A DNA stretch of 58,003 nucleotides from Bacteroidales bacterium. GTDB taxonomy: Bacteria; Bacteroidota; Bacteroidia; Bacteroidales; UBA932. The stretch covers positions 1-58,003 of the forward strand of contig JAFQHE010000017.1 of NCBI GenBank assembly GCA_017398125.1. The letters run 5' to 3'. A program made the position numbers and the translations under genes. The notes below the pieces were generated by a model that was not told the DNA's origin, did not search any database, and was given only the letters and a program-made list of their open reading frames with translations. Below are positions 1-9,306 of the stretch, in pieces; within the stretch, counting starts at the first letter, position 1; each line of letters opens with the position of its first letter.

Positions 1-195
1 ATAATGCAATAGTTTACATTGCTGAACTTCCGCATTCTTCCATCTGTTTCATATGGTAACGGATAGGTTACTCAGCTTTGGAACAACTTGGCATTACGTT
101 GGTTTTTGCTGGCATTCCTCCAAAAATCAGAATTTCACAAAACCTCTGTCTGCCAATTATTTTGCCCCAAATTTCTCAATTCAACGAATTATATG
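1..195. other. Left-edge non-coding stretch
   Basis: No gene can be supported here. The short open frames have no recognisable protein features. A small hairpin-capable sequence (GTAAC and GTTAC about 6 nt apart) lies near 54-70 but has no T-tract. The region ends in the der promoter. Confidence 0.5.
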
Positions 196-203
196 TAACT
201 TTG
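196..203 (+). promoter_or_regulatory. -7 box (TAnnTTTG type) for der
   Basis: TAACTTTG is an exact match to the Bacteroidota -7 consensus and lies 19 nt before the der ATG, which predicts a 5' leader of roughly 13 nt. No convincing -33 TTTG is seen at the usual spacing. Confidence 0.6.
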
Positions 204-222
204 CACACTAAAAATTTGTATT

Positions 223-1530
223 ATGGGAATAGTAGCAATAGTAGGCCGCCCAAATGTGGGCAAATCAACACTGTTCAACAGGTTGGTAGGTATGAGACAG
301 GCAATTGTAGATGAGACTGCAGGTGTTACACGAGACAGGCATTACGGAAAGGCAGAGTGGTGCGGAAGGGAGTTCTCTGTGGTTGACACAGGTGGTTACA
401 CAAGCAATTCCGATGATGTCTTTGAGGGGGAGATCAGGGATCAGGTTGCTTTGGCAATTGAAGAGGCCGATGTCATTCTCTTCCTGTGCGAGGTTGAGAC
501 AGGTGTTACCGATTACGATGCCGAGATTGCGGGCTTCCTCAGAAAATGCAAGAAACCTGTTATTCTTGCAGTAAATAAGGTTGACACTGGAGACAAGATG
601 TACGGTTCCTATGAATTCAACTCTTTGGGACTTGGTGAGCCATTCTGTATTGCTGCTGTAAATGGAGGTGGCACAGGTGACCTTCTTGACAAGATTTGTG
701 AGCTGCTGCCAGAAGATGAACCTGCACAAGAAGAGGAAAAAGAGCTTCCGCACATTACCATTGTGGGCAAACCGAATGTCGGCAAGAGCTCAATGACAAA
801 TGCCCTTTTGGGAGAGAAGAGAAATATCGTCACTCCAGTAGCCGGAACAACAAGAGACTCCATCTCTACATATTACAACAAGTTCGGATATGAGTTCATG
901 CTTGTTGACACTGCCGGCATGAGAAAGAAGAACAAGGTTACCGAAGACCTTGAGTTCTATTCAGTAATGCGTGCGGTAAGGTCTATTGAGAATTCAGATG
1001 TATGTATTCTGATGCTTGATGCCCAGAATGGTGTTGAGGCTCAGGATATGGCAATATTCAACCTTATAATAAGGAACAAGAAGGGTTGCGTGATAGTGGT
1101 TAACAAATGGGATACCATTGAAAAGGACAACAACACCATGAAGCAGTACAAAGAGGCCATTCTTAAACGTATTGCGCCATTCAATGATGTTCCGATCATA
1201 TTCACATCAGTCATCAACAAGCAGAGAATTTTTGATGTACTCAAAGCAGCAACCGAGGTTTATGAGAACTACTCTCGCAAAATTCCTACTTCACAGCTGA
1301 ACGAGGTTATGCTTGAGGAGATAGAGAACTATCCGCCACCTGCAATCAAGGGCAAATACATCAAGATCAAGTATATCACACAATTACCGAGCAAGAGTCC
1401 GTCATTTGCATTCTTCTGCAACTTGCCGCAATATGTAAGGGATCCGTACAAGAGGTATCTTGAGAACAGGTTGAGGGAGCATTTCAACTTCTGCGGCTGT
1501 CCTTTGCAGATCTTCTTGAGACAGAAATAA
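223..1530 (+). CDS. der: Ribosome biogenesis GTPase Der (EngA)
   Basis: Essential double GTPase that binds the 50S subunit during late assembly. At 435 residues it has the normal family length. Two G domains in tandem are visible: the first has a P-loop GRPNVGKST near residue 8, DTGG near 56 and NKVD near 118; the second has GKPNVGKSS near 181, DTAGM near 229 and NKWD near 293. A KH-like domain occupies about residues 350-435. The ATG follows a TAACTTTG -7 box by 19 nt and no Shine-Dalgarno site is present, as usual in Bacteroidota. The gene stands alone and faces a histidine kinase on the other strand; a repeat element with a strong hairpin lies between them and may serve as terminator. Confidence 0.97.
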   Translation: MGIVAIVGRPNVGKSTLFNRLVGMRQAIVDETAGVTRDRHYGKAEWCGREFSVVDTGGYTSNSDDVFEGEIRDQVALAIEEADVILFLCEVETGVTDYDAEIAGFLRKCKKPVILAVNKVDTGDKMYGSYEFNSLGLGEPFCIAAVNGGGTGDLLDKICELLPEDEPAQEEEKELPHITIVGKPNVGKSSMTNALLGEKRNIVTPVAGTTRDSISTYYNKFGYEFMLVDTAGMRKKNKVTEDLEFYSVMRAVRSIENSDVCILMLDAQNGVEAQDMAIFNLIIRNKKGCVIVVNKWDTIEKDNNTMKQYKEAILKRIAPFNDVPIIFTSVINKQRIFDVLKAATEVYENYSRKIPTSQLNEVMLEEIENYPPPAIKGKYIKIKYITQLPSKSPSFAFFCNLPQYVRDPYKRYLENRLREHFNFCGCPLQIFLRQK

Positions 1531-1589
1531 TTTGACACCCTCTCCTGATCCGGGACCTGACATCCAGACAGGAGTTGCAATATGAATGA

Positions 1590-1677
1590 AAGGCTGACTT
1601 AAAAGACCTCTCATCAAAGGAATAACCCCTATTAGAGTGCCTCTAATAGGGGTTTGCTATTTATAGAGAGCCTTCCT
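1590..1677 (+). repeat. Repeat element copy A (inverted-repeat, MITE-like, right end degraded)
   Basis: About 88 bp starting with AAGGCTGACTTAAAAG. A perfect 14-bp hairpin (1624-1637 with 1641-1654, loop TGC) forms its core. The segment TCATCAAAGGAATAACCCC runs into this hairpin and recurs at 55,490-55,585 in opposite orientation; a third, more divergent copy with both terminal inverted repeats lies at 24,530-24,637. In this copy the right terminal repeat (CTTTTGRGTCAGCCTC in other copies) is degraded. The element lies in the convergent gap between der and the histidine kinase, and the hairpin may act as a two-way terminator. Confidence 0.6.
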
Positions 1678-1707
1678 TGCTTTAAGAAATTGCATCTCAA
1701 AACAGAA

Positions 1708-4700
1708 TTACGCCTCATTTCCATAGTGAACAGGCAGTTTGAAGTAGAAATTTGCGCCGCCAAGTTCTGAGCGGGAGTAGCCGATTGTTCCACCGCTCTG
1801 CTCTATCACATTCCGGCAAATTGCAAGTCCCAAACCGGTTCCGCTGCTCTTTGTTGTGAAGTTTGGAGTAAAGAGTTTTGCCACGTCCTCATCCTTCACA
1901 CCTGGGCCATTGTCTTCGATGGAGACTACATAGTTGCCATTTTCCATCAGCAACGAGATTCTTATATAGCCGCGGCCTACCGCTTCGATTGCCTGCACCG
2001 CATTGGAGATAAGATTGACAAGTACCCTTATAATCTGCCCCTTGCGCGCATATACATAAGCCTCTTCAAAAGAGCTGTTGAATAGTATCTTGATATTATC
2101 CCTGGTATCAAACAGAATCTTCTGCTCCGATATTATATTGAAGAGATTGATTACCGTACTCTCCTCATAGTAGAACTTGGCAAAGCTTGAGAACTCTGAA
2201 GCCGTATCTGAAAGAATATCAATCTGCTCAAGAATTGACCCGGCAGTCTCTTCAAACTTGTCCTCCCAACCAGGCACATTACGCTGTTTCAAACGTACCA
2301 GATGCTGCAGGCTCAAGCGCATTGGTGTAAGAGGATTCTTTATCTCGTGCGCTATCTGTCTTGCCATCTCGCTCCAGGCATGTTCACGCTCAGTCTGCGC
2401 CAACCGTTTTGTACTCTCCTCAAGATCATCTACCATCTGGTTATAGGCCTTGACAAGTACTCCCAGCTCATCATTGTGGGTATAATTGATATGTTCTGCC
2501 TGTCGGGATACATCTACAGTATGCATCTTGCGGCTGATCTCTGCCAATGGTCGTGAAAGGGAATTTGAAACCCATATTCCACAAAGGATAGCTCCAATGA
2601 GGAGGAGAATGTATATATTAATTATGGCCGCCACAATTGATGAAATATCTCCACTGAAATCTGTTGTGCGCACAAAATATGGGATATTGACTATAGCCAC
2701 GAGTTTGCCGTCTATATTTACAATTGGAGCATAGAGTGAAAAGTATGAGAGCTCTGCAATCTGCTCCTTGTTCACGACCTGTCTCTTGCTCTCAATTACA
2801 ATCTGACGGTAAGCCTCATGGTTCATCCTTGAAGACATCAGATAACGCTCAAAGAGTTCTGGCTGGGTACTTCTCACAAGTCTGCCGAGCGGATCATATA
2901 TATTGATGTCTACCTGTATATTGTTTGCCATTCTGTCAATTGTCTGGAAAAGGTCTGAAGAGTTCAGTTCATTATACTGGCCTACATATTTGCAGAAATC
3001 CGAAAGGGTTGACTGTACAGTCTGAAGCTTCTCTTCCATCTGCATGCGGTTTGTTTTGTTGTAGTAGCTCACACCGAACCACACACTGCCCAAACCCATA
3101 AGCAGCAATGATACGGCCAGTGCCAATGCGACAAGATAGGTAATTTTACGTCTGAAAGAGTATTTTGGAAGTCTTGCCCTCATAGATCGTTTTGAGACAT
3201 GCCTCAACCTCGCGACTATGAAAAAGAGCGACCCGAAGAAGAGCATCATGTATGAAAATGAGATGAAGTAGACAAAAAGTGCCCTTTTGGGACGGCTGAT
3301 TATTATCACATTGTCGGGAGAGAACTTGTTGATGAAAAGAGAATATTTGCCTGATTGTGATGTTGAGAATCCATCAGTAAACTCCTCAGATTTTATGGTA
3401 ATGGGATAGTTATAGTTTCCCCGGTACATTATGAGCTCATTATCGGTATACTTGGCATACGAATAGAAGCTCGGCATGTTAATATTGTCTGACTGCTTGT
3501 AATCGAACAGCAGTGCCGGATAACCTATAACATCCTTCATAAACCTGGAATTTAGCTCCAGATAGAGCATAACGGCACCCTCCCTTGTATAGTATGTAAA
3601 TACTCCAAGGTAACTTACACGGCCATTATAGTTATTGAGGAAGAAGAAATTGTACTTGTCAGAAATTGGAGAACCGGCACTTATCACCTCATTCTTGAAA
3701 TAGGAGTTGCAATCAACAAGCCTCTTGCCGTCATTATGCATGAGCGTCTCATTCGGACGGCATATTGTAAGCTGTATCTCATATTTCTGGCTTATATTCT
3801 GCAAATAGTTCTCGCTCAAACGGTTCTTGAGAAGGCCCCTGGTATCTGCGCCCTGAATATGTGCCTGGAGAATTGTCCTTATTATAGGATCGGAGAGCAA
3901 TTTGTTCTCAATCTCCTTCAACTGCAGCTCCAACCCGAGATCTCTCTCTACGGAGAGCTTGTTTGTCCACATCCTGCATCTTTCAACCTCCTTCCTGTAG
4001 CCCTGGTACGATACGACATAGAGCATATATGCTGCAACAATGAAGATATATACCAACATATTCTTGGGCTTGAGAAGAGACTCCTTAGCATATAATGAGG
4101 TAAACATAAGCATTGTCTGCAACAGGAAGAGGAGCGACAAAAAGAGAAGTCCGTAGGAGATGTAACACAGGAATGAGTATATGCTCAATCTCTCCACATG
4201 GTACAGCTCCAGAACAATGTTGGAGTTGTTTATGAGTGAGAGGAGTGTCCAGTGTATATAGGCAATTGTGAGGCCTGCCAGTATACAGAGCAGCACAGTC
4301 ACCAGTACCTTACGCAGTGTTGTATGGCCGAAGAAGCGCACCAGTCTCCTTCTGATTATATATATTGCCAATATAAAGAGCGTCACATAGAGGTTGTTCA
4401 GCAACAGATTGCCCAATGATGTGAACAGGCCGGTATCGGCATAAAGGTTTGGAGAGAACAATGGAGCCTCCATCCTCAACATCTCGCCATAAATGAATGT
4501 TATGCACCTCAGGACTGTAATGCCCAGTATAAATATAAAGAATGAGGCAAAATTTTTCCTGTCATGGAAATAGAAATACAATGTAATGAATGCCAACAGA
4601 AACGAAAGCCATTTGAGCAGTGCATTATTACCCCTGACAGCTGAATGGACATCATCCACAACCGAAAAAAGCACCCCACCATCCTTGCCTTTGACCATCC

Positions 4701-5358
4701 ATCCGTCATCTATATTGAATTGGGTAAGGGAGAGCTTGGCATCTATATTGAATTCGGGATTGAGTTTGCTTACAAGAACCGCATTGTCTGACAGATACTC
4801 CGTCTTGACAAGCAGTCCCGCTATTATCTTTACCCTATCCCTTTTATAAACCTTGATTATATACCATGCAGAACCGAGATTTACATATTGTTCCCTCTCT
4901 GTAAGATATGCCAGCGGAGTATTATAGAGGCTCCGGCTGTTCAGATAGTGCAGTCTGTACCACAGTGGCAATACATCTACGTCGTCATTATGGATAGGAA
5001 ACTGGTTAACCCATGTCTGGAGAGTATCAGCATTATATTTATAGATGACCATATCTTGCGGAAACTCATCAATCTCCAGCCACTCTTCAACCGGATTGTC
5101 AAAGGCCATCTGCACATACTTTTCAAGAAGATATTGCCTCTGCTGTATTTTTTTCTCCAACCTCGCGGCATCACTGCGGGCAGTATCTCCACCAGGAGAG
5201 ATGACAAATGAGACCGAAAAGAAGAGCAATGTAAGCAAAAAGGCAAAGAGAGTCCTGTACCTCACAATTTTATCATAAGGTCCCGACAGTTTTTTTGCCA
5301 CCTCCTGCATTATTCTTTCCAATCCTCGCCTCATCTTATCTGTGATGATATGGTTCAC
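1708..5358 (-). CDS. Large multi-pass NtrY-like sensor histidine kinase
   Basis: Membrane sensor kinase of 1216 residues, far longer than most histidine kinases. The N-terminal part has about ten hydrophobic segments (around residues 35-52, 240-480 in a cluster, 680-710, 735-765 and 915-945) separated by large loops likely to be periplasmic. After the last segment come a HAMP-like region (SRPLAEISRKM), the H-box HEIKNPLTPM near residue 1000, the N-box NLISNAVQAI, DNGPGV, and a G-box with GTGLGLAI. HEIKNPLTPM is the NtrB/NtrY type of H-box. The gene overlaps the 3' end of rlmH by 23 nt; an alternative ATG at 5334 lies just after the rlmH stop and would remove eight residues. The NtrC-like regulator at 6383-7546 is the best candidate partner because no other receiver is in the window. 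The sensed signal is unknown. Confidence 0.9.
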   Translation of the reverse strand: MNHIITDKMRRGLERIMQEVAKKLSGPYDKIVRYRTLFAFLLTLLFFSVSFVISPGGDTARSDAARLEKKIQQRQYLLEKYVQMAFDNPVEEWLEIDEFPQDMVIYKYNADTLQTWVNQFPIHNDDVDVLPLWYRLHYLNSRSLYNTPLAYLTEREQYVNLGSAWYIIKVYKRDRVKIIAGLLVKTEYLSDNAVLVSKLNPEFNIDAKLSLTQFNIDDGWMVKGKDGGVLFSVVDDVHSAVRGNNALLKWLSFLLAFITLYFYFHDRKNFASFFIFILGITVLRCITFIYGEMLRMEAPLFSPNLYADTGLFTSLGNLLLNNLYVTLFILAIYIIRRRLVRFFGHTTLRKVLVTVLLCILAGLTIAYIHWTLLSLINNSNIVLELYHVERLSIYSFLCYISYGLLFLSLLFLLQTMLMFTSLYAKESLLKPKNMLVYIFIVAAYMLYVVSYQGYRKEVERCRMWTNKLSVERDLGLELQLKEIENKLLSDPIIRTILQAHIQGADTRGLLKNRLSENYLQNISQKYEIQLTICRPNETLMHNDGKRLVDCNSYFKNEVISAGSPISDKYNFFFLNNYNGRVSYLGVFTYYTREGAVMLYLELNSRFMKDVIGYPALLFDYKQSDNINMPSFYSYAKYTDNELIMYRGNYNYPITIKSEEFTDGFSTSQSGKYSLFINKFSPDNVIIISRPKRALFVYFISFSYMMLFFGSLFFIVARLRHVSKRSMRARLPKYSFRRKITYLVALALAVSLLLMGLGSVWFGVSYYNKTNRMQMEEKLQTVQSTLSDFCKYVGQYNELNSSDLFQTIDRMANNIQVDINIYDPLGRLVRSTQPELFERYLMSSRMNHEAYRQIVIESKRQVVNKEQIAELSYFSLYAPIVNIDGKLVAIVNIPYFVRTTDFSGDISSIVAAIINIYILLLIGAILCGIWVSNSLSRPLAEISRKMHTVDVSRQAEHINYTHNDELGVLVKAYNQMVDDLEESTKRLAQTEREHAWSEMARQIAHEIKNPLTPMRLSLQHLVRLKQRNVPGWEDKFEETAGSILEQIDILSDTASEFSSFAKFYYEESTVINLFNIISEQKILFDTRDNIKILFNSSFEEAYVYARKGQIIRVLVNLISNAVQAIEAVGRGYIRISLLMENGNYVVSIEDNGPGVKDEDVAKLFTPNFTTKSSGTGLGLAICRNVIEQSGGTIGYSRSELGGANFYFKLPVHYGNEA

Positions 5359-5809
5359 CCTTTATTATTGTAAATGCCCTGTAGAGCTGCTCAAGGAATA
5401 TCAGACGTATAATCTGGTGCGAAAAGGTCATTTTTGAGAGCGACAACATACCGTTTGCCCTTGAATAGACCTCCTGCGAAAAGCCATAGGCTCCTCCTAT
5501 GACAAAGACTATATCCCTTGCGCCGTACGTCATCTTCTTCTCCAAATGGCGTGCCCAATTTTCAGATGTAAAAAAATCACCCCTCTCATCAAGCAGAATG
5601 ACCTCGTCTGAAGGCTTTATATTTTTCAATATCAGTTCACCCTCCTTATCCTTTATCTGCTGCTCACTTAAAGAGGATACCCCCTTGAGTTCAGGGATCT
5701 CAACTTTCCGGTAATTCACATAGAACGACAATCTCTTCTCATATAGGGATATTCCTTCATTTATATATGGGAAAGCCGTCTTGCCGACAAGTAAAAGCGT
5801 TATCTTCAC
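5336..5809 (-). CDS. rlmH: 23S rRNA (pseudouridine1915-N3)-methyltransferase RlmH
   Basis: SPOUT-fold methyltransferase that methylates pseudouridine 1915 in helix 69 of 23S rRNA on assembled 70S ribosomes. The 157-residue length matches the family. The C-terminal knot is clear: VFVIGGAYGFS (SAM-binding loop), LSLSKMTFSHQIIRLIFLEQ and the terminal KGEPYHH motif. It is first in a minus-strand unit with the histidine kinase, which overlaps its stop codon. A TAAATTTG -7 box lies 29 nt upstream of the ATG. Confidence 0.96.
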   Translation of the reverse strand: MKITLLLVGKTAFPYINEGISLYEKRLSFYVNYRKVEIPELKGVSSLSEQQIKDKEGELILKNIKPSDEVILLDERGDFFTSENWARHLEKKMTYGARDIVFVIGGAYGFSQEVYSRANGMLSLSKMTFSHQIIRLIFLEQLYRAFTIIKGEPYHHR

Positions 5810-5837
5810 TATTTAAAAATTAATTGGGTGATCCTTG

Positions 5838-5845
5838 CAAATTTA
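5838..5845 (-). promoter_or_regulatory. -7 box for rlmH and the histidine kinase
   Basis: On the minus strand TAAATTTG matches TAnnTTTG exactly. It lies 28 nt upstream of the rlmH ATG, so transcription should begin about 20 nt before the start codon. It sits in the divergent gap with the DUF4783 gene. Confidence 0.5.
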
Positions 5846-5910
5846 AGAATAAAAATGTAAATTGGCTTGATTTTTGCAACTTTTTAGAACATCTGTTAAC
5901 AAACTTATTT

Positions 5911-6303
5911 ATGAGATTTGCAGTAATTCTTCTTTTATTGTTTAGCCTTCCACTGACAGGTATAAGGGCCCAACAGACCCAGGATGTATTTGTTCCCATC
6001 GGGAAATATATTCAATTGGGAGATGCCGAAAGTCTCTCTGCCTGGTTTGCAAGCAACCTTGAACTGGATATTCTGGGTAACACAAATGAGTGCAGTAAGG
6101 TGCAGGCCACTCAGATAATGAAGGATTTCTTTGTAAACTACACCCCTAAAAATTTCAAGATAATACACAAGAGCGGAAAAGCACCAATGAAATATGCAAT
6201 CGGTGAGCTGAATGCCGGAGGGGAGACTTTCAGAGTTACACTCTTTGTAAAGACCCAAACAAACGGCAATCAGATACAGCAGCTGAGGATTGAACGCGAA
6301 TAA
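5911..6303 (+). CDS. Secreted DUF4783 family protein
   Basis: Protein of 130 residues with an N-terminal signal peptide (MRFAVILLLLFSLPLTGIRA, cleavage probably before QQTQ). The mature part resembles the Bacteroidota DUF4783 family, small periplasmic proteins with an NTF2-like pattern; the function is unknown. The start was moved to 5911 because the upstream in-frame extension has no protein character and this ATG begins a proper signal peptide. It is monocistronic between the rlmH promoter and a two-way terminator shared with the convergent response regulator. Confidence 0.8.
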   Translation: MRFAVILLLLFSLPLTGIRAQQTQDVFVPIGKYIQLGDAESLSAWFASNLELDILGNTNECSKVQATQIMKDFFVNYTPKNFKIIHKSGKAPMKYAIGELNAGGETFRVTLFVKTQTNGNQIQQLRIERE

Positions 6304-6330
6304 ATGTTTTTAAAATTAAAGTTATAAAAA

Positions 6331-6369
6331 GAGACCGGCAAGATTTTCTCTTACCGGTCTCACTATTTT
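6331..6369. terminator. Bidirectional terminator
   Basis: GAGACCGG (6331-6338) pairs with CCGGTCTC (6354-6361) and the stem continues inward with AAGA/TCTT after one mismatch. A-rich sequence before the stem and TATTTTT after it give a T-tract for each strand. It separates the DUF4783 gene (plus) from the response regulator (minus). Confidence 0.8.
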
Positions 6370-6382
6370 TGCACATTACAGT

Positions 6383-7546
6383 CTAACAGACATTCGGCGT
6401 TGCATAAGCCATAACGTCATCCTTTGTTATGGTATTTCCACCAAGTATAAGCAACCTCTCTGTAACATTCCTCAATTCACGTATATTTCCAGTCCAGGCA
6501 TGCTGCTGCAACAATTCAATTGCATCATCATCAATTTTACGCAAAGGCATTCCATTCTCTGCACAGATAAGCTTTATGAAATGGTTTACTAGCAACGGAA
6601 TATCCTCCTTGCGCTCAGCCAAAGGCGGAACATGAATAATTATAACGCTCAACCTATGATAAAGGTCTTCCCTGAAATTTCCCTTCTGTATCTCCTCCTG
6701 AAGGTTTTTGTTGGTTGCGGCAATTACCCTTACCTTGACTGATATATCCTTGTCGCTTCCAACTCTTGTAAGCTTGTTCTCCTGAAGTACCCTCAAGACC
6801 TTGGCCTGAGCCGCAAGGCTCATATCTCCAATCTCATCAAGGAAAAGCGTACCGCCATCGGCCTGTTCAAACTTGCCCTTATGCTGTTTGATTGCAGATG
6901 TAAAGGCTCCCTTCTCATGGCCGAAGAGTTCGCTTTCAATAAGTTCACCAGGAATTGCAGCACAATTGACCTCGATGAAAGGCATAGATTTGCGGTTGCT
7001 GTTCTCATGCAGCCACCTTGCCACAAGCTCCTTGCCTGTACCGTTTGAACCTGTAATAAGTACTCTTGCATCTGTTGCTGCAACCCTATCTATCATCTCC
7101 TTTATTCTCACTATTGCCGCAGACTCTCCAACTATTTCCGGAATGCCTGCAACCTTTTTCTTCAAGACCTTAGTCTCCTTGATCAGGGAGGTCTTGTCTG
7201 TTGCATTCTTCAGCGTAATGAGTATACGGTTCAGATCAAGCGGTTTCTGTATAAAGTCAAAGGCACCTTTTTTTATACACTCTACGGCTGTATCAATGGT
7301 TCCATGCCCGGATATCATTACAATTGAGGTATCCACTCCGCTTTCAACAAGTTTTTCCAGCACCTCCACGCCATCCATGCCCGGCATCTTTATATCACAG
7401 AAGACCACATCATAACTTCCTTGGGAAGCCTTTTCAAATCCCTCTTTGCCATCCTGAGCCAACTCCACATTATGCCCTTCAAACTCAAGTATATCCTTTA
7501 GAGTATTCCTGATACTCCTCTCATCATCTATTATTAGTACCTTCAT
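6383..7546 (-). CDS. NtrC-like sigma-54 activator/response regulator without DNA-binding domain
   Basis: 387 residues. The receiver domain (about 1-120) has the acidic pair IDDE and phospho-acceptor Asp51 in FCDIKMPG. An AAA+ central domain (about 140-375) carries a Walker A variant GSNGTGKE, the sigma-54 contact loop as GAFTSA instead of GAFTGA, Walker B GGTLFLDEIGD and GNIRELRN in the sensor II region. The protein stops right after the AAA+ lid: there is no Fis-type helix-turn-helix, and only about 20 nt separate the stop from the terminator stem, so a frameshifted HTH is not hidden downstream. The start at 7546 was chosen because MKVLIIDDE is the canonical receiver N-terminus. It is last in the cmk-ppx-regulator operon and is probably paired with the large histidine kinase nearby. 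Confidence 0.92.
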   Translation of the reverse strand: MKVLIIDDERSIRNTLKDILEFEGHNVELAQDGKEGFEKASQGSYDVVFCDIKMPGMDGVEVLEKLVESGVDTSIVMISGHGTIDTAVECIKKGAFDFIQKPLDLNRILITLKNATDKTSLIKETKVLKKKVAGIPEIVGESAAIVRIKEMIDRVAATDARVLITGSNGTGKELVARWLHENSNRKSMPFIEVNCAAIPGELIESELFGHEKGAFTSAIKQHKGKFEQADGGTLFLDEIGDMSLAAQAKVLRVLQENKLTRVGSDKDISVKVRVIAATNKNLQEEIQKGNFREDLYHRLSVIIIHVPPLAERKEDIPLLVNHFIKLICAENGMPLRKIDDDAIELLQQHAWTGNIRELRNVTERLLILGGNTITKDDVMAYATPNVC

Positions 7547-7577
7547 TCTCTTCTTTTTTTGTATACAAACACTATAT

Positions 7578-8513
7578 TCAACTATTGAGCCACATTTGAT
7601 AGTGCTCTGCCATGGCACCCTCTTTCAACGAATAGGCGGACTGGTATATAACCTTGGGGTCCAATCTATTGAGCACCATCTGCGTAAATACTGATGCAAG
7701 AACTATATAATCTACCCTTATAGGAGACATTCTCGGCATTGCCAGACGCTCCTGAGCAGTAGAGACGAGCAATCTTTTGTGCAATGAGAGCAAATCCGAT
7801 GAAGGGAGTTCCCTGCATGGCCTGTACTCAGCTTCAGGGCCGAACATGAGATCCTTGAATGTATCAAATGAGCCTGACGAACCTACAAAGAGACGTGGTC
7901 TGTAAATTTCAACCTGCTGCCATAACGGCTCCAGAACGCCATTGCAATAGTTTTCGAACTCCTCTATTACATCTGCGCCGATAGGTTCCTTATAGTTGAA
8001 CTTCTCTCTCATCCTGGCCATACCTATCGGGAAGCTCTCTTTCCACAATATATCCTTTCCATCTGTTATAATGAACTCATTGCTGCCACCACCTATATCG
8101 AGCATAAGTATATTGTCATTGCCGCTCTTTGCCTCAGACGGAAGACTCTGCATTATTCCCTTAAATATGAACTCTGCCTCACGCACTCCAGGAATTACCC
8201 TCACCTCCAAACCAAAACGACTGCGCATAAGCTCTACAAATTCATCTCCGTTTCTGGCATCCCTCACAGCCGATGTTGCATAAGGAATTATTGCATCAGC
8301 CCCACCTGCTTCCTCTATTTTTGCCATAATCCTCTCCATTGCAGCAGATGCTGTGACAAAAGCCTCCTCTGCAATCAGACCCGAAGCCAAACCGCCGCCA
8401 CCCAGTTTCGCAGCACATTTGAACTCCTTTATATAACGGCATCCCTCCTCTGAAAATGAAGCCAGAAGCATATTGAACACATTGGTTCCCAAATCAAGTA
8501 CAGCTACTCTCAT
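7578..8513 (-). CDS. Ppx/GppA-family phosphatase
   Basis: Exopolyphosphatase/guanosine pentaphosphatase family protein of the ASKHA fold, 311 residues, which is the short form without the C-terminal HD-like domain. Visible motifs are VLDLGTNVFNML near the N-terminus (phosphate 1 loop), YATSAVRDARNG near residue 79, and LDIGGGSNEF near residue 140 (phosphate 2 loop). It could hydrolyse polyphosphate or pppGpp; the sequence alone does not separate the two. Its ATG overlaps the cmk stop by 4 nt (ATGA), which indicates translational coupling; the response regulator follows after 31 nt. Confidence 0.92.
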   Translation of the reverse strand: MRVAVLDLGTNVFNMLLASFSEEGCRYIKEFKCAAKLGGGGLASGLIAEEAFVTASAAMERIMAKIEEAGGADAIIPYATSAVRDARNGDEFVELMRSRFGLEVRVIPGVREAEFIFKGIMQSLPSEAKSGNDNILMLDIGGGSNEFIITDGKDILWKESFPIGMARMREKFNYKEPIGADVIEEFENYCNGVLEPLWQQVEIYRPRLFVGSSGSFDTFKDLMFGPEAEYRPCRELPSSDLLSLHKRLLVSTAQERLAMPRMSPIRVDYIVLASVFTQMVLNRLDPKVIYQSAYSLKEGAMAEHYQMWLNS

Positions 8514-9232
8514 GCGATCTCCTCCCCAAAAAGTCCAAATGAGAAACGCTCCTTCATTATGCCATCAAGCCACACAAGCTGTTCATCTATAGTCATATTG
8601 CTATTATCAAGCAAAATGGCATCGGGAGCCTGAGTAAGAGGTGCAGTCTTGCGGGTTGTGTCTATATGATCACGCTCCTCTATATTTTTGAGTACCTCCT
8701 CAAAACTCTCATTGCCACCCTTCTCATGCAGCTCTTTGAGACGGCGTTCTGCCCTTACCTGGGCTGAGGCTGTCATGAACAATTTCAACTCCGCATCGGG
8801 GAAAACTGCTGTTCCTATATCCCTGCCGTCCATTACAACGCCTCTGCTCTCCCCCAATTTTCTGAGTATATCATCAACATATCTCCTGACAAAAGGGAGT
8901 GCCGATATATGACTCACTTTATTGGATACCTCCATGGTGCGTATCTGCTTTTCAACGTTGGTGCCGTTCAAGTAGGTCTCAGACCTACCGTCAGGGCCTG
9001 TCTGCCTGAATGTTATCTGTATGTTGGATATGGCCTTTTCAAGCCACTCCTCCTTTATGCGGCACTTTCTGTCAATAAAGCCACAATTGTATGCAAAATA
9101 TGTTACCGCCCTATAGATTGCTCCGGTATCCACATATATGTACCCCAACTTCCTCGCTATGAGCTTTGCAAAACTGCTCTTTCCTGTAGACGAATAGCCG
9201 TCAATCGCTATGATGATTCTTGATTTGTCCAT
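8510..9232 (-). CDS. cmk: (d)CMP kinase
   Basis: Phosphorylates CMP and dCMP with ATP in pyrimidine nucleotide synthesis. 240 residues. The P-loop IDGYSSTGKSS is followed by the family motif YVDTGAIYRAVTYF, and MDGRDIGTAVFPDAELKLF lies near residue 130. The ATG at 9232 is preferred over an upstream GTG because the -7 box TACTTTTG lies only 5 nt before it, so the mRNA may start at or very near the ATG. It is first gene of an operon with ppx (4-nt overlap) and the NtrC-like regulator. Confidence 0.95.
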   Translation of the reverse strand: MDKSRIIIAIDGYSSTGKSSFAKLIARKLGYIYVDTGAIYRAVTYFAYNCGFIDRKCRIKEEWLEKAISNIQITFRQTGPDGRSETYLNGTNVEKQIRTMEVSNKVSHISALPFVRRYVDDILRKLGESRGVVMDGRDIGTAVFPDAELKLFMTASAQVRAERRLKELHEKGGNESFEEVLKNIEERDHIDTTRKTAPLTQAPDAILLDNSNMTIDEQLVWLDGIMKERFSFGLFGEEIA

Positions 9233-9237
9233 AAGCA

Positions 9238-9245
9238 CAAAAGTA
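9238..9245 (-). promoter_or_regulatory. -7 box for the cmk operon
   Basis: TACTTTTG on the minus strand, an exact TAnnTTTG match. Only five bases separate its final G from the cmk ATG, which predicts a leaderless or near-leaderless transcript. Confidence 0.5.
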
Positions 9246-9257
9246 CAATATTTTTTC

Positions 9258-9265
9258 TATTTTTG
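9258..9265 (+). promoter_or_regulatory. -7 box for ispH
   Basis: TATTTTTG on the plus strand, 41 nt before the ispH ATG. It is immediately followed by a copy of the abundant octamer (TCCCGACA at 9266-9273). Confidence 0.5.
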
Positions 9266-9306
9266 TCCCGACAGTTTTATTGTCAGAAGAACAAATACTC
9301 TACATT

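Noticed and set aside
6304-6382. A frameshifted helix-turn-helix for the NtrC-like regulator
   Set aside because: A terminator stem lies within about 22 nt of the stop codon, leaving no room for a 45-residue DNA-binding domain in any frame.
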